The translations under genes were made by a program, and so were the position numbers. From Firmicutes bacterium HGW-Firmicutes-21 (GTDB lineage Bacteria > Bacillota > Clostridia > Oscillospirales > CAG-382): 44,092 nt of DNA. How positions within the stretch are numbered: position 1 is the stretch's first letter; every line of letters starts with the position of its first letter. The stretch is from positions 6,051-50,142 of the forward strand of contig PGZT01000007.1 in NCBI GenBank assembly GCA_002841455.1, in the 5' to 3' direction. This document shows, one piece after another, positions 33,736 to 41,388 of the stretch. Below the pieces are notes generated by a model. It was not told the origin of the DNA. It saw nothing but the letters and a program-made list of their open reading frames with translations, and did not search any database.

Positions 33736-34077
33736 ATGAATTTAATTGAAGCTTTTGTAAATGAGCAGGTCAAAAAAGAGATACCCTCTTTTAATGTCGG
33801 TGATACTGTAAAGGTTTACCAGCGCATCGTTGAGGGCACAAGGGTAAGAACACAGATTTTCGAGGGTACCGTTATCGCAAGAAGAAACGGCGGAATTTCC
33901 GAGACCTTCACCGTCAGAAGAGTTTCATACGGTGTCGGAACAGAGAAGACCTTCCCCCTTCATTCCCCGAATGTGCAAAATGTTGAGGTTATCAGACACG
34001 GTAAGGTTCGCAGAGCAAAGCTTTATTACTTGCGTGACAAGATCGGTAAGGCTTCCAAGGTTAAGGAGAAAATTTAA
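33736..34077 (+). CDS. rplS: 50S ribosomal protein L19
   Basis: A 113-residue protein of normal length. The start is ATG 33736 with AAGGAGGA upstream; the longer frame from 33628 would run through the promoter. [59 protein letters not shown] and [24 protein letters not shown] cover nearly all of L19. L19 sits at the 30S-50S interface. lepB and the ribosome-assembly GTPase rbgA follow, the usual Firmicute order rplS-lepB-rbgA-rnhB. Confidence 0.97.
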   Translation: MNLIEAFVNEQVKKEIPSFNVGDTVKVYQRIVEGTRVRTQIFEGTVIARRNGGISETFTVRRVSYGVGTEKTFPLHSPNVQNVEVIRHGKVRRAKLYYLRDKIGKASKVKEKI

Positions 34078-34092
34078 TTTTTTGCAAAACCC

Positions 34093-34121
34093 AAGTGTCT
34101 GTAATACAGACACTTTTGTTC
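34093..34121 (+). terminator. Terminator hairpin between rplS and lepB
   Basis: A 9-bp stem, AAGTGTCTG / CAGACACTT (34093-34115), followed by TTGTTCT. It is probably a partial terminator that lowers expression of lepB relative to rplS. Confidence 0.65.
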
Positions 34122-34158
34122 TAAAGTTATACAAAAAAGGAACAGTGACAATAAAAAT

Positions 34159-34806
34159 ATGACAAATAATATCCCTAAAAAAAACCTTTTTGCGGTTTTA
34201 GACGATGAGATGCCGCCCGAAAACGAAAATGAGCCGTATGAAGTTGATGATGCAGAGATAATAAATGCACCGAAGGAAAAGCAGAGCTTTATATACGGAC
34301 TATATGAATATATCGAGACCTTTTGTTATGCTTTAGTTCTTATGATATTGCTGTTTATGTTTATCTTCCGTTATGTGTCCGTTGACGGCGAATCCATGCT
34401 GCAGACACTGCATGACGAGGACAAGCTTGTTATATCAAATCTCGCATATACGCCCAAAACTTATGACATCGTGGTTATAAATCATCCGGCTCAACCTAAA
34501 CCCCTTATAAAGCGAATTATAGCCACCGAGGGGCAAACGGTTGAGATAGATTATATAAACTGGATTATATATGTGGACGATGTTCCTCTTAAGGAGGATT
34601 ATATTGAGAGGGAATCTGTTGCGATGACCTCAACCGATAAATTCCACGGGAAATTCACCGTCGAAGAAGGTAAATTCTTTGCGTTGGGCGACAACAGAAA
34701 CAATTCCAAGGACAGTCGGGCTTTCGGTCTTTTTGAAGTGGACAATATACTCGGCAGAGTAATATTCAGGGTTTTCCCGCTAAGCGATTTCGGTAAAGTT
34801 GATTAG
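34159..34806 (+). CDS. lepB: Signal peptidase I
   Basis: A 215-residue type I signal peptidase. An acidic cytoplasmic stretch of about 48 residues precedes one membrane helix (about 52-72). The catalytic Ser is Ser79 in VDGESMLQTL, and the general-base Lys is Lys118 in PLIKRIIATEG. GDNRNNSKDSRAFGLFE is the conserved box E. It cleaves signal peptides from exported proteins at the outer face of the membrane. It lies between rplS and the RbgA GTPase gene. Confidence 0.95.
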   Translation: MTNNIPKKNLFAVLDDEMPPENENEPYEVDDAEIINAPKEKQSFIYGLYEYIETFCYALVLMILLFMFIFRYVSVDGESMLQTLHDEDKLVISNLAYTPKTYDIVVINHPAQPKPLIKRIIATEGQTVEIDYINWIIYVDDVPLKEDYIERESVAMTSTDKFHGKFTVEEGKFFALGDNRNNSKDSRAFGLFEVDNILGRVIFRVFPLSDFGKVD

Positions 34807-34887
34807 ATCGTTCTTCTCCTCAGCCGTGGGATGTTGTCGTAACAAGAATAAATGTCCAAATTGCGGATGTTGGAAATGGGACTTGGT

Positions 34888-35730
34888 ATGGATGAAAATA
34901 TAGTTTGGTATCCAGGGCATATGGCGAAAGCGAAGCGAAAGATGATAGAATGTCTTTCGCTGGTTGACATTGTTATTGAATTGCTTGACGCAAGGCTGCC
35001 GCTATCAAGCCGAAACCCGGATTTTTTAAATATTTTCGCCAATAAACCCTGTATTACTTTACTGACCAAGAGCTCGCTCGCCGATGATAATGCGACCGAC
35101 AGGTGGGTTAAAATCCTATCCGCCGACGGCAGAGCTGTTATACCGATTGACTGTAAAACCAAGAAGAATATAAACAAAATAATGCCTGCCGTGCGTGAGC
35201 AGCTGAAGGAAAAGCTGGCAAGGTATGAGCAAAAGGGAATGAACAAAATTATCCGTGCAATGGTGGTTGGCATAACCAATGTCGGTAAATCAACCTTTAT
35301 AAACACCTTCACCTGTACAAGGAAAGCGAAGGCGGAGGACCGCCCCGGTGTTACCCGCTCCAATCAGTGGATACTGTCGGATAAAGGTATTGAATTTTTA
35401 GACACACCCGGTGTGCTCTGGCATAAGTTCGACGACCGTCAAACGGGCGTTAAGCTCGCCTGTACGGGTGCGATACGGGATCAGGTGCTGGATATGACGG
35501 GGTTGTCGTTAGAGCTTTTGGAGCTGCTCAGAAACGGCTATCCGCATTTACTTACCGAGCGGTATAAAACCGAGCCTCTCCCGGACGAGAGCGCTTATGA
35601 CCTGTTTGAACGAATAGCAAAAAAAAGAGGCTTTATCCGTTCCGGCGGAGTTATTGACGAGGACAGATGCGCCTCCATATTACTGGATGAATTCCGTGCC
35701 GGGAAAATTGGTAAAATTACATTAGATTAA
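34888..35730 (+). CDS. rbgA: Ribosome biogenesis GTPase YlqF/RbgA
   Basis: About 280 residues from ATG 34888, giving the usual start MDENIVWYPGHMAKAKRKM; an in-frame ATG at 34852 lacks a site. This is a circularly permuted GTPase: the G4 region (LLTKSSLAD) comes first, then G5 (IDCKTKKN), G1 (GITNVGKSTFINT), G2 (RPGVTRSNQW) and G3 (DTPGVLW). The C-terminal helical domain ends the protein. It acts in late 50S assembly. In G4 the usual Asn and Asp of NKxD are Thr and Ser (TKSS). rplS and lepB upstream and rnhB downstream match the Bacillus arrangement. Confidence 0.93.
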   Translation: MDENIVWYPGHMAKAKRKMIECLSLVDIVIELLDARLPLSSRNPDFLNIFANKPCITLLTKSSLADDNATDRWVKILSADGRAVIPIDCKTKKNINKIMPAVREQLKEKLARYEQKGMNKIIRAMVVGITNVGKSTFINTFTCTRKAKAEDRPGVTRSNQWILSDKGIEFLDTPGVLWHKFDDRQTGVKLACTGAIRDQVLDMTGLSLELLELLRNGYPHLLTERYKTEPLPDESAYDLFERIAKKRGFIRSGGVIDEDRCASILLDEFRAGKIGKITLD

Positions 35731-35798
35731 TCTCCGCTTCCATTCGCAACTTCTCACTTTCGATTTATTGGCGAAATATTTACGAAAGGAATGGTTAA

Positions 35799-36446
35799 AT
35801 GGTTACAAGAATGATTAACTGGGAATTGCAGAACACCTTTTATTCCGACTCGGTCAGCGTTATCTGCGGCTGTGACGAGGCGGGAAGAGGTCCGCTTGCC
35901 GGACCTGTTTTCGCTGCGGCGGTGATATTGCCACAAGGGCATATTATCGAGGGACTGGACGACTCCAAACGGCTCAGCCATTCCGCAAGGGACGCTCTAT
36001 TTGACAGAATAAAAAAGGAGTCCGTCGCTTATTCCATAGCACACGCCGAGGTTTACGAGATTGAGGCGATAAACATACTCAACGCATCCATGCTCGCCAT
36101 GCGGAGAGCTGTCGGGCAGCTTGATATTAAGCCCGACCTTGCTCTTGTCGACGGCAATATAGTCAGGGACTTCCCGCTCCCGGCTCATCCTGTCATCAAG
36201 GGCGACGGAAAAATCCCCTGCATAGCTGCGGCGTCGGTGCTGGCTAAGGTTGCGAGAGACCGCTTCTGCTCGGAGATGGACAGCTTTTACCCCGGTTATA
36301 ATTTCGCAAGGAACAAGGGATATGCAACAAAGGAGCATAAAGCGGCAATACTTAAAATAGGTCCCTGTCCGGTGCATCGCAGAAGTTTTTTGAGAAAGAC
36401 CTTGGGTGATTCTTTTGAACAGCACGACATTTGGCAGAGCTGGTGA
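35799..36446 (+). CDS. rnhB: Ribonuclease HII
   Basis: A 215-residue RNase HII. The catalytic Asp-Glu pair lies in CGCDEAGRGPLAGPVFAAAV-like sequence (about residues 25-45), a third Asp in LALVDGN, and a fourth in the ASVLAKVARDRF helix region. The C-terminus (YPGYNFARNKGYATKEH, GPCPVHRRSF) is typical. It cleaves at ribonucleotides in DNA. ATG 35799 follows AAAGGA by 7 bases. Its 3' end overlaps the YraN-like gene by about 40 bp. Confidence 0.95.
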   Translation: MVTRMINWELQNTFYSDSVSVICGCDEAGRGPLAGPVFAAAVILPQGHIIEGLDDSKRLSHSARDALFDRIKKESVAYSIAHAEVYEIEAINILNASMLAMRRAVGQLDIKPDLALVDGNIVRDFPLPAHPVIKGDGKIPCIAAASVLAKVARDRFCSEMDSFYPGYNFARNKGYATKEHKAAILKIGPCPVHRRSFLRKTLGDSFEQHDIWQSW

Positions 36447-36822
36447 GAACGCAGCCTGTGAGCATCTCCGTCATATGGGCTACCGAATTCTTGCCTCCAA
36501 CTACAAGGCGGGCGGCGGAGAGCTTGACATTGTCGCTCTCAGAAAGGGTGTGCTGGTTTTTGCGGAGGTAAAAACCCGCTCAAGCGACAGCTTCGGTACA
36601 CCTGCGGAGTCGGTCGGCGAAAAGAAGATTGCTTGCCTGCGAGCTGCCGCTGCGGCTTTTATATACGAGCAATGCAGAAACGGAAGGGTTACGGTGTTCC
36701 TGCTCTTTGCAATAAAGGTAAAAATGCGGTATAAGCATACGAGAAACGATATAATCGAGGTCTTCCTTAAAAGAAACGATTTTAAGCCGTATAAAATAAA
36801 CCATATAGAGGACGCATTTTGA
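36406..36822 (+). CDS. YraN/UPF0102-family endonuclease-like protein
   Basis: A 138-residue protein with the UPF0102 pattern. FGRAGENAACEHLRHMGYRILASNYKAGGGELDIVAL supplies the Glu and Asp of a PD-(D/E)XK-type fold, and LVFAEVKTRSSDSFGTPAESV the ExK. The family is commonly found next to rnhB; its exact role is not settled. The start is uncertain: GTG 36406 is used here, and TTG 36415 gives MNSTTFGRAGEN, closer to the family start. It overlaps rnhB and precedes thrC by about 54 bp. Confidence 0.88.
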   Translation: MILLNSTTFGRAGENAACEHLRHMGYRILASNYKAGGGELDIVALRKGVLVFAEVKTRSSDSFGTPAESVGEKKIACLRAAAAAFIYEQCRNGRVTVFLLFAIKVKMRYKHTRNDIIEVFLKRNDFKPYKINHIEDAF

Positions 36823-36876
36823 GTGCCTCTTTCATAAACAAATTCCCGCTCTTTTTTGAAAGGTACAAGCATTTAT

Positions 36877-38367
36877 ATGAACTATATCAGCACAAGAAGT
36901 GAAACCGGCAGGATTAAGCATCCATCCGCATATGTGATAAAGCAGGGTATCGCCGACGACGGCGGTCTGTATGTGCCGGAAACCATTCCTCAGCTTAACG
37001 AGGAGGATTTTCGCACGCTTATAAAAATGAATTATATCGACAGAGCTGCATATATTTTGGGGCTGTTCCTTACCGATTATACAAAAGAGGAGTTAACCGC
37101 TGCGGCAACGGCAGCCTATGGCAGACGCAAGTTCCCGTCGCCCCCTGTTCGTCTGTCTCAGGTAGCAAATGATTATGTACTCGAGCTGTGGCACGGACCT
37201 ACAAGCGCCTTTAAGGATATGGCATTGCAGATAATGCCGCACCTTATGTCTCTGTCACTCAAAAAAACAGGTGAGGAACGGGATGCGCTCATCCTCGTTG
37301 CGACCTCGGGGGACACGGGGAAGGCGGCGCTTGAGGGTTATGCCGATGCCGACAGGGTGAGCATACAGGTTTTTTACCCAAACGAGGGTGTCAGCAATAT
37401 ACAAAAAAAGCAAATGGCTTCTCAAAGCGGAAAAAATCTGTGTGTTACCGCAATCAAGGGCAATTTTGACGATGCGCAGAGCGGAGTCAAGGCTATTTTT
37501 GCGGATAAGGACATAGAAAAAGCGTTTTTGGACAAGAACCTGTTCCTGTCAAGCGCAAACTCGATAAACTGGGGCAGATTGGCTCCGCAGATTGTCTATT
37601 ATGTGTCCTCTTATTGCGAGCTTATAAAGCTCAAAAAAATAAAGCTCGGCGACAAGCTGAATGTTACGGTCCCCACAGGGAATTTCGGCAACATTTTAGC
37701 CTGCTATATCGCAAAAAAAATGGGTGTTCCGATAGGAAAAATGGTCTGCGCCTCCAACAGGAACAAGGTCCTGACCGATTTTCTCAACACGGGCGTTTAC
37801 GACAGACGGCGTACCTTTTACACCACCTTTTCACCGTCAATGGACATTCTTATTTCCAGCAACCTTGAGCGACTGTTATTTATGGTTGCAGGAGCTGCCC
37901 GCTGTGCGAAATATATGAGGTCGTTGTCGGAAAACGGTATTTTTGAGGTTGAAAAAGAGGTTCTCGATGCTATAAAAGAGGATTTTTGTGGTTTTTTCTG
38001 TGACGAAAGCAGCACCAAAGATACAATTAACAGCTACTATAAATCATATAATTATTTATCCGACACCCATACTGCGGTAGGTCTGTTTTGCTCCGGTGAA
38101 TATAAGCGTCAGACGGGCGACAATAGCGCCATGCTAATTGCATCAACCGCCTCACCCTATAAGTTTGCACCGGCTGTTTTGTCGTCCCTCGGCGAGACTG
38201 TTCCGGACGAGGAGTTTGAGGCTTTAAGGAAGCTGAACCGGCTCAGCGGAGTCAGGATACCGTCCCGTTTATCTTCGCTTGAACGGAAAAAAGTCCGCTT
38301 TGACAAAATAATTGAAAAAGCGGATATGAAAAAGGAAGTAATGGAATTCGCTTCTAAATTAAAATAA
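36877..38367 (+). CDS. thrC: Threonine synthase
   Basis: A 496-residue PLP enzyme of the long (E. coli/yeast-like) type. The start is ATG 36877, with GAAAGG about 12 bases upstream; a TTG at 36856 overlaps that site. Conserved segments are GIADDGGLYVPE, the PLP-binding Lys in GPTSAFKDMALQ (about residues 109-120), VATSGDTGKAALEGY, NSINWGRLAPQ and VTVPTGNFGNILACYIAKKMG. It converts O-phosphohomoserine to threonine. No thrB or hom is nearby. A hairpin terminator follows the stop directly. Confidence 0.95.
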   Translation: MNYISTRSETGRIKHPSAYVIKQGIADDGGLYVPETIPQLNEEDFRTLIKMNYIDRAAYILGLFLTDYTKEELTAAATAAYGRRKFPSPPVRLSQVANDYVLELWHGPTSAFKDMALQIMPHLMSLSLKKTGEERDALILVATSGDTGKAALEGYADADRVSIQVFYPNEGVSNIQKKQMASQSGKNLCVTAIKGNFDDAQSGVKAIFADKDIEKAFLDKNLFLSSANSINWGRLAPQIVYYVSSYCELIKLKKIKLGDKLNVTVPTGNFGNILACYIAKKMGVPIGKMVCASNRNKVLTDFLNTGVYDRRRTFYTTFSPSMDILISSNLERLLFMVAGAARCAKYMRSLSENGIFEVEKEVLDAIKEDFCGFFCDESSTKDTINSYYKSYNYLSDTHTAVGLFCSGEYKRQTGDNSAMLIASTASPYKFAPAVLSSLGETVPDEEFEALRKLNRLSGVRIPSRLSSLERKKVRFDKIIEKADMKKEVMEFASKLK

Positions 38368-38368
38368 A

Positions 38369-38408
38369 GGAGCGTGCCATTTCGGCACACTCCTTAAACA
38401 CTCTTTTT
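38369..38408 (+). terminator. Terminator after thrC
   Basis: A stem GGAGCGTGCC / GGCACACTCC (38369-38393, one mismatch) with a short ATTTC loop. A T-run follows 9 bases later (38404-38408). Confidence 0.72.
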
Positions 38409-38432
38409 ATGCTGGAATTAGCAATCTGATTT

Positions 38433-38564
38433 GAAAGATTTATCTTTCGCACTTTAACCATTCCTTTAGTCAGTGAGCGGTAATTGTGCCGCTTTGCATG
38501 AAATGCAAATGGCTGCACCTCTTGCAGCCAAGGCACAAAACCGTATTTGAAAGATTTATCATTT
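38433..38564. repeat. Structured repeat, tandem copy A (132 bp)
   Basis: Begins with the palindrome GAAAGATTTATCTTTC (38433-38448) and CCATTCCTTT. An outer helix TTGTGCC (38484-38490) with GGCACAA (38532-38538) encloses two perfect hairpins: TTTGCAT-GAA-ATGCAAA (38493-38509) and GGCTGCA-CCTCT-TGCAGCC (38511-38529). It ends with GTATTTGAAAGATTTATC. It is nearly identical to copy B, which starts exactly 132 bp later. Confidence 0.85.
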
Positions 38565-38700
38565 GAAAGATTTATCTTCCGCACTTTAACCATTCCTTTA
38601 GTCAGTGAGCGGGAATTGTGCCGCTTTGCATAAAATGCAAATGGCTGCACCTCTTGCAGCCAAGGCACAAAACCGTATTTGAAAGATTTATCTTTCAAAA
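38565..38700. repeat. Structured repeat, tandem copy B
   Basis: A second 132-bp unit differing from copy A by a few bases, including one in a hairpin loop (GAA to AAA), with all stems intact. It ends with a further GAAAGATTTATCTTTC palindrome (38681-38696), just before the stop of the minus-strand DUF1540 gene. The flank on that side, read as AATTTATTCCTCTCTC, is shared with the copy upstream of hisS. Confidence 0.85.
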
Positions 38701-38701
38701 T

Positions 38702-38884
38702 TTATTCCTCTCTCAGCTTAAAGGTCGCACATATAGTGTCTCTGCTTGCCGTCGCTGTGGAGGGACCTACCGCTATCTTTCCGGCAACACAATGCGTTTG
38801 CCCGTCGTGATAGAAGCAGTTTGTAACCGAACAGGATATTCCTCTGATCGGCTTCGGATGTTCGTCTATTCTGATGTGATCCAT
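38702..38884 (-). CDS. DUF1540 domain-containing small protein
   Basis: A 60-residue protein. CSVTNCFYHDGQTHCVAGKI, followed by VGP and a DTICATFK end, is the four-cysteine DUF1540 pattern common in spore-forming Clostridia; the cysteines may bind metal. The start is ATG 38884, with GAAAGGA 8-10 bases upstream; the longer frame from 38947 lacks a site and adds an unconserved stretch. The function of DUF1540 is unknown. It is divergent from the metallophosphoesterase gene and its stop abuts the structured repeat. Confidence 0.85.
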   Translation of the reverse strand: MDHIRIDEHPKPIRGISCSVTNCFYHDGQTHCVAGKIAVGPSTATASRDTICATFKLREE

Positions 38885-38981
38885 AATATTGTTCCTTTCT
38901 TCGGCACAAACGGTAAAAACCAAGCCGTTTTCTTTATTTTTACACATAAAAATGTTTTTATACTTTATTCAATGAATCGGG

Positions 38982-39704
38982 GTGAGAATTATTTCTGTTT
39001 TTGTTATCGGCGACCTGCATCTATCGCACGGAACCGACAAGCCGATGGATGTTTTCGGATTAAAATGGAATAATCACACCGAGCGAATTAGGAACGCATG
39101 GATTTCGTTGGTTAAGGAAACAGATACGGTCATTATCCCCGGTGATGTCTCATGGGGAATGAAGGTCTCTGAATCCGAGGGGGATTTTTTGTTTTTAGAA
39201 AGTCTTCCGGGCAAAAAAATAATATCAAAGGGCAACCACGATTTTTGGTGGCAGACAATGAATAAGCTCGGTGCTTTAATGATGAGATTGGATATAAAAT
39301 CTATCTCTTTTCTGCACAACAACGCCTATTTGTGTGAGGAATTCATCATCTGCGGCACACGGGGCTGGATGGTTGACACCGGTTACAGTCCCGAGGACGA
39401 GAAGATAGTAAACAGGGAAGCCGAACGACTAAAATTATCCCTGAACGAGGGTAAAAAACTACAGAGCTTATATCCCGATAAGGAGATTCTGTGCTTTTTG
39501 CATTATCCACCCGCCTACGGCGGAATAGAGTGCGAAAGGATATGCGCCGTACTGCGTGAATATGCTGTAAAACGCTGCTTTTACGGACATCTGCACACAG
39601 TAGCCGCGGAAAGATTGGTGCATCAAATCGGGACAACCAAATTGAAGCTCATTGCCGCGGATTGGTTGAATTTTACCCCATTTTTGATAACCCCCGCAGA
39701 ATAA
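38982..39704 (+). CDS. Metallophosphoesterase
   Basis: About 240 residues of calcineurin-like phosphoesterase. The metal-binding blocks are GDLHLS, IIPGDVSWGM, SKGNHDFWW, LHYPP and YGHLH, in the correct order. Substrate unknown (phosphodiester or phosphomonoester). Start choice is unusual: GTG 38982 lies inside the Shine-Dalgarno-like GGGGTGAG, whereas ATT 38991 sits 5 bases after it and would give MSVFVIGDLHLS, the family's usual N-terminus. A terminator hairpin follows at 39711. Confidence 0.9.
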   Translation: MRIISVFVIGDLHLSHGTDKPMDVFGLKWNNHTERIRNAWISLVKETDTVIIPGDVSWGMKVSESEGDFLFLESLPGKKIISKGNHDFWWQTMNKLGALMMRLDIKSISFLHNNAYLCEEFIICGTRGWMVDTGYSPEDEKIVNREAERLKLSLNEGKKLQSLYPDKEILCFLHYPPAYGGIECERICAVLREYAVKRCFYGHLHTVAAERLVHQIGTTKLKLIAADWLNFTPFLITPAE

Positions 39705-39710
39705 TTACAG

Positions 39711-39752
39711 CCTCCGACATATAACCTAACGGTCATATTCGTAGGTTGTTTT
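39711..39752 (+). terminator. Terminator after the metallophosphoesterase
   Basis: An imperfect stem CCTCCGACATAT / ATATTCGTAGG (39711-39745) followed by TTGTTTTTTG. A related, perfectly paired copy occurs at 41302-41342 after the lipoprotein gene. Confidence 0.75.
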
Positions 39753-39927
39753 TTGCGTATGTTTAATTTTTGTGACAAAAATACAGCAAGTAGCGAATAT
39801 TTTAATATAATATTATAAATAACTGTTGACATTAATTGACGCATATGTTAGTGTTAAATTGCAATTACAAATATAATGTAATAGTAAAATCGTTAATAAA
39901 GTATTCTAACAGGAGGAGCGTGTTGAC

Positions 39928-40977
39928 ATGAAAAAAGCATTATTATTTACAATATTACTTTGCTTATTTATTACACTAGTCGGATGTATAGTAAACAACG
40001 AACAGCCCACAGATGATTCCCTACTATCCGCAGATACGGAAAAAGATATTCAAGAAACAAGCGAAGTTGACGAAGAAACAAGCGGAGTTGACGAAGAGAC
40101 AAGCGAAGTTGATCAAGAAACCAGCCACGATAATCATAATATAGATCCAAACGACATAGAGACTGTTATACATTATGATTATTATTATGTTAACCTTGAA
40201 GAGGCGTTACCATTGTGTACAGATATTGTTGTTGCGGAATATATCGGTAAGAAAAACACAGAGAGGGACACCATAAATGAATTTGTAATAAAGAAAAGAA
40301 TATTAGGAGAGCATGTATCTGACACGATATTTGTAAACAATCGTATTTTAGAAGTTCATATAACCGCTACAAGCACCTCATATATAAGCGATGCTCCCGA
40401 CTATATTGTTGGTGAGCAATATGTGCTTATTCTTGAAAGGTCTGTTTCTGTTTATTATGAAACCGATAGGTATTTACCTGTTACTTTACTTTATTTACCT
40501 GCCAATGATCTATCAAAAAGCACTATATGTGGAGAAGATATAAATAAGTATACAACTGAAATAAAGTTCACTAAGGACTTAACAGTATCACAGCTGCTGG
40601 ACTACCTGACCGCAGCGACAAAGGATAATAAAAAACCGTTTACCGGAAGACCCTACATTAAATCCGATAAATTAGAGGATGTTGTTGAGGGTTCAGAGTA
40701 TATAATTAAAATCGAAGTGGGTAAGAATGTAACGAGCTCGATGACAATAAACAGAGCAGTGTACGAATGTACAGTCAAAAAAGTGTACAAAGGCGAATTG
40801 GAAGTGGATATTGCCGTAAGAATTTTCTTTTTACCCGGTACAGTTGAAGAGGGATGTAAATATATTGTGGCGGTTGAGGAAAGCGAAGGCACAAACAAGG
40901 AAGGGTTTGTTTTATCTTCAAAGAACAGTATATTTACTGTTAAACAGGAAGCATTGATTGTTTCTAAGTTAAAGTAG
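39928..40977 (+). CDS. AT-rich lipoprotein with heptad tandem repeat near the N-terminus
   Basis: A 349-residue protein of unknown function. The signal peptide is MKKALLFTILLCLFITLVGC with Cys20 at the lipobox (LVGC), so it is likely a surface lipoprotein. An acidic linker contains a 7-residue repeat (ETSEVDE, ETSGVDE, ETSEVDQ) encoded by 21-bp units at 40054-40116. The rest shows two related beta-rich halves: VVAEYIGKKNTERDTINEFVIKK with a later YIVGEQYVLILE, and YIIKIEVGKNVTSSM with a later GCKYIVAVEES, suggesting an internal duplication. Base composition is lower in GC than in neighbouring genes. AGGAGGAG lies 8-10 bases before the ATG. A TTGACA lies at 39826, with only a weak -10. Confidence 0.75.
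   Translation: MKKALLFTILLCLFITLVGCIVNNEQPTDDSLLSADTEKDIQETSEVDEETSGVDEETSEVDQETSHDNHNIDPNDIETVIHYDYYYVNLEEALPLCTDIVVAEYIGKKNTERDTINEFVIKKRILGEHVSDTIFVNNRILEVHITATSTSYISDAPDYIVGEQYVLILERSVSVYYETDRYLPVTLLYLPANDLSKSTICGEDINKYTTEIKFTKDLTVSQLLDYLTAATKDNKKPFTGRPYIKSDKLEDVVEGSEYIIKIEVGKNVTSSMTINRAVYECTVKKVYKGELEVDIAVRIFFLPGTVEEGCKYIVAVEESEGTNKEGFVLSSKNSIFTVKQEALIVSKLK
40054..40116 (+). repeat. 21-bp tandem repeat within the lipoprotein gene
   Basis: Three copies of a 21-bp unit starting GAAACAAGCGAAGTTGACGA, plus a partial fourth, encode the 7-residue acidic repeat. Such units can vary by slippage and change linker length. Confidence 0.8.
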
Positions 40978-41004
40978 TGTTTATAATGGATTTGATGTAT
41001 TGTC

Positions 41005-41103
41005 ATCATATACGGAAGCTCAGTAAAGAACATTCTTTTTAATGACGGCGTAACCATTGTCGGCTTTATGGCTGATAAAATCACCGAATATAAAAATAAC
41101 TAA
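41005..41103 (+). pseudogene. Possible C-terminal gene remnant
   Basis: A 33-codon open stretch ending in TAA reads like a protein tail (NDGVTIVGFMADKITEYKNN) but has no start or ribosome binding site. It lies in the 411-bp gap 40978-41388. The gap also holds the decayed metallophosphoesterase fragment and terminator copy at 41241-41347; I see nothing else in it. Confidence 0.3.
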
Positions 41104-41240
41104 TGTTAACGCCTATATAAAATCCCGTAAAATTAGCTTTTATAATGAGAAACACCATGTTATTCCAGATGAAACACCCCATTATTCGATATAGTGAGAT
41201 TGTATAATTGCTTCACCGTAAATAATACAATACAAATAGT

Positions 41241-41292
41241 GGAATAGTGCTTAAAAAGGGTTTACGCCGTAATGCGTGAATGAGCTGCAACG
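41241..41292 (+). pseudogene. Decayed fragment of a metallophosphoesterase 3' region
   Basis: The bases align with 39522-39572 inside the intact metallophosphoesterase gene, including a shared GCGTGAAT and a nearly shared GCCGTA block and one small indel. About 140 bp of the intact gene are then missing before a copy of its terminator. It no longer encodes a continuous frame. Confidence 0.5.
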
Positions 41293-41301
41293 CAAAATTA
41301 T

Positions 41302-41347
41302 AACCTCCGATATAAAACCGTTATGGTCATATATCGGAGGTTGTTTT
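41302..41347 (+). terminator. Terminator after the lipoprotein gene
   Basis: Perfect 13-bp arms, AACCTCCGATATA / TATATCGGAGGTT (41302-41342), followed by GTTTTG. It is related in sequence to the terminator at 39711. Confidence 0.78.
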
Positions 41348-41388
41348 GTCAAAATTGATAATTTCACGCACAATTGTTAGCCAAATGC

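Noticed and set aside
34803-35363. A 186-codon frame antisense to rbgA
   Set aside because: Fully opposite conserved GTPase motifs; low-complexity Ser/Leu-rich product and no start signal.
38354-38698. A 114-codon minus-strand frame across the tandem repeats
   Set aside because: It is made wholly of repeat sequence plus the thrC terminator region, and the copy near hisS has a stop after three codons. Coding is not supported, although a site-like GAGAGGAA precedes it.
38433-38700. Possible CRISPR array
   Set aside because: Only two long (132-bp) units with no spacers and no cas genes; it is a tandem duplication of a structured repeat.
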